This document shows, one piece after another, positions 61,398 through 64,000 of a DNA stretch of 64,000 bases. The stretch is from contig JBJENV010000026.1 in the NCBI GenBank assembly GCA_051880375.1, forward strand, positions 17,380 through 81,379, given 5' to 3'. The position numbers and the translations under genes were made by a program. The notes beneath the pieces were generated by a model. The model was not told the origin of the DNA and did not search any database. It was given only the letters and a program-made list of their open reading frames with translations. Numbering within the stretch: the first letter of the stretch is position 1; every line of letters starts with the position of its first letter. This DNA comes from SIG299 sp051880375 (lineage in GTDB: Bacteria > Bacillota > Clostridia > Lachnospirales > Lachnospiraceae).

Positions 61398-61445
61398 TTG
61401 ACAAATATCTATGTATGTGGTATGGTATCATACATAGATATTTGT
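61398..61445 (+). promoter_or_regulatory. ArsR operator and promoter
   Basis: TTGACA (61398-61403), a 17-bp spacer and TATGGT (61421-61426). A perfect inverted repeat with 17-bp arms (ACAAATATCTATGTATG, 61401-61417, and its complement, 61429-61445) with an 11-base loop overlaps both boxes, as expected for ArsR-type repression. Confidence 0.85.
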
Positions 61446-61465
61446 CGATGTGAGGTGACGCAGGT

Positions 61466-61774
61466 ATGGATAATAAAAGAATGGCTTCCATGTTTAAGGC
61501 AGTTTCTGATGAGAACAGAATACGGATTCTGGAACTGCTGCGGGATGGAGAAAGGTGTGCCTGCAGCATATTGGATGAAATGCGGATTACACAGCCGACC
61601 TTGTCGCATCATATGAAAATTTTATGTGATGCAGGAATCGTGAAGGGAAGAAAAGAAGGCAAGTGGATGCACTATGCTGTCTCAGAACAGGGATTGAAGG
61701 AAATGAGAGAGTACTTGAATTCTTTTGAGCATCCTGCGGATGGGGCAGTGAAGAAGTCGTGTTGTAAAGGGTAG
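61466..61774 (+). CDS. arsR: ArsR family metalloregulatory repressor
   Basis: A 102-residue winged-helix protein: MFKAVSDENRIRILELLRDGERCACSIL (~5-35), then QPTLSHHMKILCDAGIVKGRKEGKWMHY. Cys residues in ERCACSI match the ELCVCDL-type As(III) site of ArsR. Metal release derepresses the operon from the overlapping operator. Confidence 0.9.
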   Translation: MDNKRMASMFKAVSDENRIRILELLRDGERCACSILDEMRITQPTLSHHMKILCDAGIVKGRKEGKWMHYAVSEQGLKEMREYLNSFEHPADGAVKKSCCKG

Positions 61775-61863
61775 TTTTATGAAGCTCCTTCCCACGACTT
61801 CTCTTATGCCTATAAAATAGATATATTTGAATATTTAGATGTATCAATGAAAGGAGAGCTATT

Positions 61864-62871
61864 GTGTTAAAAAGTATCGGGGACTTTTTTCAAAATGAAG
61901 TGCTGGGAATGAAATGGCTGAACAGACTCATCGGCAATGGGCTGGAAGCGGTCGGACTGGACACAGGCGGCAGGTTAGGCGGAAGCGTACAGTTTTTTAT
62001 TTACGATACAATAAAAATTATGGTATTGCTTGGCTTCCTGATTTTGCTGATTTCCTATATTCAAAGCTACTTTCCGCCGGAGAGAAGCAGAAAAATACTT
62101 GGGAAATTTCATGGAATATGGGCGAACATCATAGCTGCCCTGCTTGGTACGGTAACTCCGTTCTGCTCCTGTTCGTCAATACCATTATTCATTGGGTTTA
62201 CCGGTGCGGGACTTCCGTTAGGTGTCACCTTTTCCTTCCTGATTTCTTCTCCGATGGTAGATTTGGGTTCGCTGATGCTTCTCATGAGTATCTTCGGATG
62301 GAAGGTCGCTATAGTGTATGTGGTTGTGGGGCTTGTGATTGCAGTGGCAGGGGGAACACTCATCGAGAAACTGCACCTGGAGCATCAGGTAGAGGAATTT
62401 ATCCGGAATGGGAAAGCGATCGATGTCCCGCAGGAAGAACTTACAAAAAAAGACCGCCTGAAGTATGCGTGGGAGCAGGTTGTTTCGACTGCAAAAAAGG
62501 TAACTCCGTATGTGCTTGTCGGTGTTGGCATCGGTGCAATCATCCATAACTGGATACCGGAAGAATGGATTGTAGGAGTATTAGGTACGGGCAATCCGTT
62601 TGGAGTTATGATTGCCACGATTGCCGGAGTACCGATGTACGCTGATATCTTTGGCTGTATTCCGATTGCGGAAGCACTGCTTGCAAAAGGAGCAAGATTA
62701 GGCGTTGTGCTTTCTTTCATGATGGGCGTAACCACACTTTCGCTGCCGTCGATGATTCTGTTAAAGAAAGCAGTAAAACCGAAGCTTCTGGGAATTTTTA
62801 TTGCGATTTGCACGATTGGAATTATCCTTGTCGGATATTTCTTTAATGCGTTTCAGTATTTGTTAATATAA
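61864..62871 (+). CDS. permease of the ArsP/DUF318 family
   Basis: The 335-residue membrane protein has about eight helices and the family motif PFCSCSSIPLFIGFTGAGLPLG (~100-120, Cys pair) plus SFLISSPMVDLGSLMLL. ArsP exports trivalent organoarsenicals; other members move copper or other metals. GTG start after AAAGGAGAG. Its place after ArsR favours metalloid export. Confidence 0.85.
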   Translation: MLKSIGDFFQNEVLGMKWLNRLIGNGLEAVGLDTGGRLGGSVQFFIYDTIKIMVLLGFLILLISYIQSYFPPERSRKILGKFHGIWANIIAALLGTVTPFCSCSSIPLFIGFTGAGLPLGVTFSFLISSPMVDLGSLMLLMSIFGWKVAIVYVVVGLVIAVAGGTLIEKLHLEHQVEEFIRNGKAIDVPQEELTKKDRLKYAWEQVVSTAKKVTPYVLVGVGIGAIIHNWIPEEWIVGVLGTGNPFGVMIATIAGVPMYADIFGCIPIAEALLAKGARLGVVLSFMMGVTTLSLPSMILLKKAVKPKLLGIFIAICTIGIILVGYFFNAFQYLLI

Positions 62872-62882
62872 GGAGGTAGAAT

Positions 62883-63629
62883 ATGGCAAAAAAGTGGTAT
62901 CCTGTTGTAGATATTTTAGCTTGTGCAGAGTGTGGTACTTGTGTGAGTTTTTGTCCGCACGGTGTTTATGACAAAAATAGATTTCCGGTTCCGGTAGTAG
63001 TAAAACCGGATAACTGCATAGACCATTGCCATGGTTGTCAGAAAAAATGTCCGTCCGGCGCAATCTCCTATGTTGGCGATACCGGAACTATGGGCAAGGC
63101 TTCAAGCTGTTGCTGTTCTTCTGAGACGGATACAGTATCTTGCAGGAAATTGAATATTGAGTATTTGTATCTTGATTTGAATACCTGTGATCGTTGTATC
63201 AGTACGGAAACTGTTTTGGATGAAGTGGTTGAAGTTCTCCGTCCGGCTTTAGAACTGGCAGGATATACAGTTGATTACCGGAAGCATGAAATGGCAACCG
63301 CACAGATTGCGGAGCAGTATCATTTCGTTTCTTCCCCTACAATCCTTGTTAACGGACAGGATATTTTCGAAAGTGTTTTTGAGTCAGATTGTGGATGCTG
63401 TAGTGATATCGCCGGTGCAGATGTGGATTGCCGGGTGTTCAAAGACCAAGGTAAGACATGTACCGTACCGACCAAAGAGATGTTGGCAAGTGCAATTTTA
63501 AATCATCTGAATCGTCCGCAGGTTTCTTCTGATGACACCTATGTGCTGCCGGAGAATCTCAGACGCTTTTATGAGGGCAAGACGAAAAGGTGTGATAATG
63601 TGACACCATGCGGAGATCAATGCCGGTGA
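62883..63629 (+). CDS. ferredoxin-like and DUF2703 fusion protein
   Basis: A 248-residue protein: two [4Fe-4S]-type clusters (CAECGTCVSFCPHGVYD, CIDHCHGCQKKCPSGAI; ~15-60), a Cys-rich patch (ASSCCCSSET) and a DUF2703 domain (~85-205; LDLNTCDRCISTETVLDEV, SSPTILVNGQDIFE). The latter resembles a thioredoxin-like fold with a CxxC. Likely a redox partner of the operon. Confidence 0.8.
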   Translation: MAKKWYPVVDILACAECGTCVSFCPHGVYDKNRFPVPVVVKPDNCIDHCHGCQKKCPSGAISYVGDTGTMGKASSCCCSSETDTVSCRKLNIEYLYLDLNTCDRCISTETVLDEVVEVLRPALELAGYTVDYRKHEMATAQIAEQYHFVSSPTILVNGQDIFESVFESDCGCCSDIAGADVDCRVFKDQGKTCTVPTKEMLASAILNHLNRPQVSSDDTYVLPENLRRFYEGKTKRCDNVTPCGDQCR

Positions 63630-63696
63630 AAGATAAAAAGGATGGCATCTATTTTGAATGGTATTTTTAAATTATAAGTTATAGGAGGACTTAGAA

Positions 63697-64000
63697 ATGG
63701 GATTATTAGGTTTTGGAAAGAAGAAAGAAGAAAACAGTTGCTGTTGTGGTAGTAACCCTGCGGATGCAGAAACGGAACACTGTTGCTGTAATGATGCGGG
63801 AGATTCTTTGATAAGCATCAAGGTACTTGGCGCGGGCTGTAAGTCCTGTCATGAGCTATATGAGAATACAAAGGAAGCAGTAAAAAATGCAGGCTTATCC
63901 GTAGATGTGGAGTACATTACCGACCTGGAGAAAGTTATGGAATACGGTGTTATGAGTATGCCGGGGCTGGTTGTCAATGAGAAAGTTGTTTCTATGGGAA
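63697..64000 (+). CDS. small redox-active disulfide (thioredoxin_3-like) protein, truncated by window end
   Basis: The visible 101 codons begin with a Cys-rich tail-like region (SCCCGSNPADAETEHCCC) and a thioredoxin-like fold with the active CxxC in VLGAGCKSCHELYENTKEA and MSMPGLVVNEKVVS. Such proteins usually reduce partners in arsenic or metal operons. RBS AGGAGG. The end lies beyond the window. Confidence 0.82.
   Translation, partial: MGLLGFGKKKEENSCCCGSNPADAETEHCCCNDAGDSLISIKVLGAGCKSCHELYENTKEAVKNAGLSVDVEYITDLEKVMEYGVMSMPGLVVNEKVVSMG

Noticed and set aside
1..64000. rRNA, tRNA, prophage or complete insertion sequence
   Set aside because: No rRNA or tRNA-like folds, transposase, integrase or terminal inverted repeats of an IS were found on reading both strands.

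Overview
The window looks like chromosomal DNA of an anaerobic, pectin-using member of the Bacillota, most likely family Lachnospiraceae. The inference rests on an electron-bifurcating-type [FeFe] hydrogenase operon with a Rex-like operator, a reverse rubrerythrin beside a PerR-like gene, a SipL-type spore-coat morphogenesis protein, FapA/HD-GYP/PucR/MerR regulators typical of Clostridia, and two large secreted pectin-active enzymes. No rRNA, tRNA, CRISPR array or complete insertion sequence was seen.

Layout. 0-9 kb: the end of a DEAD-box helicase, a MerR regulator, and a MerR-style promoter driving a 1867-residue secreted pectin esterase (pectinesterase, two SGNH esterases, LysM), then a membrane protein and a GDSL esterase. 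9-14.4 kb: an M28 peptidase, a PucR regulator and an operon of dimethylargininase-like hydrolase, aminotransferase and D-2-hydroxyacid dehydrogenase behind a hairpin leader. 14.4-14.8 kb: a compact candidate type I toxin-antitoxin locus of the Fst/par layout with a LexA box. 14.8-17.4 kb: PerR, reverse rubrerythrin and a membrane HD-GYP protein. 17.5-22.5 kb: the hydrogenase operon (minus strand). 22.8-26.2 kb: a divergent cluster of DRTGG-like, HATPase, hydrogenase-like iron-sulfur and PHP proteins, possibly a redox or H2 signalling module. 26.2-29.9 kb: PrcB-like lipoprotein, SipL, a hypothetical protein and ispE.

30-48.9 kb is a looser, visibly AT-richer accessory stretch: a biotin uptake/ligase cluster bounded by two copies of the ispE promoter region, small HTH regulators, patatin, a PL9-like pectate lyase, a beta-lactamase-fold hydrolase, a GNAT protein, a MATE-MerR efflux operon, mgtE behind a peptide-coding attenuator, an AAA/DUF4143 protein, and at least four gene remnants or broken genes (DUF402, MGMT family, an unidentified C-terminal fragment, hcp).

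48.9-61.3 kb is a signal-transduction block: a divergent HTH regulator, then Hpt protein, FapA with 26-residue repeats, HD-GYP response regulator, two paralogous substrate-binding lipoproteins with 5'-nucleotidase-C-like tails, and a hybrid histidine kinase. No transporter permease or ATPase is present, so the binding proteins probably serve sensing. 61.4-64 kb is an ArsR-controlled metalloid/metal operon (ArsR, ArsP-type permease, ferredoxin-DUF2703 protein, small thioredoxin), cut by the window end.

The most notable items are the mgtE leader-peptide attenuator, the LexA-linked Fst-like locus, the hydrogenase-like sensory cluster and the binding-protein/phosphorelay operon.
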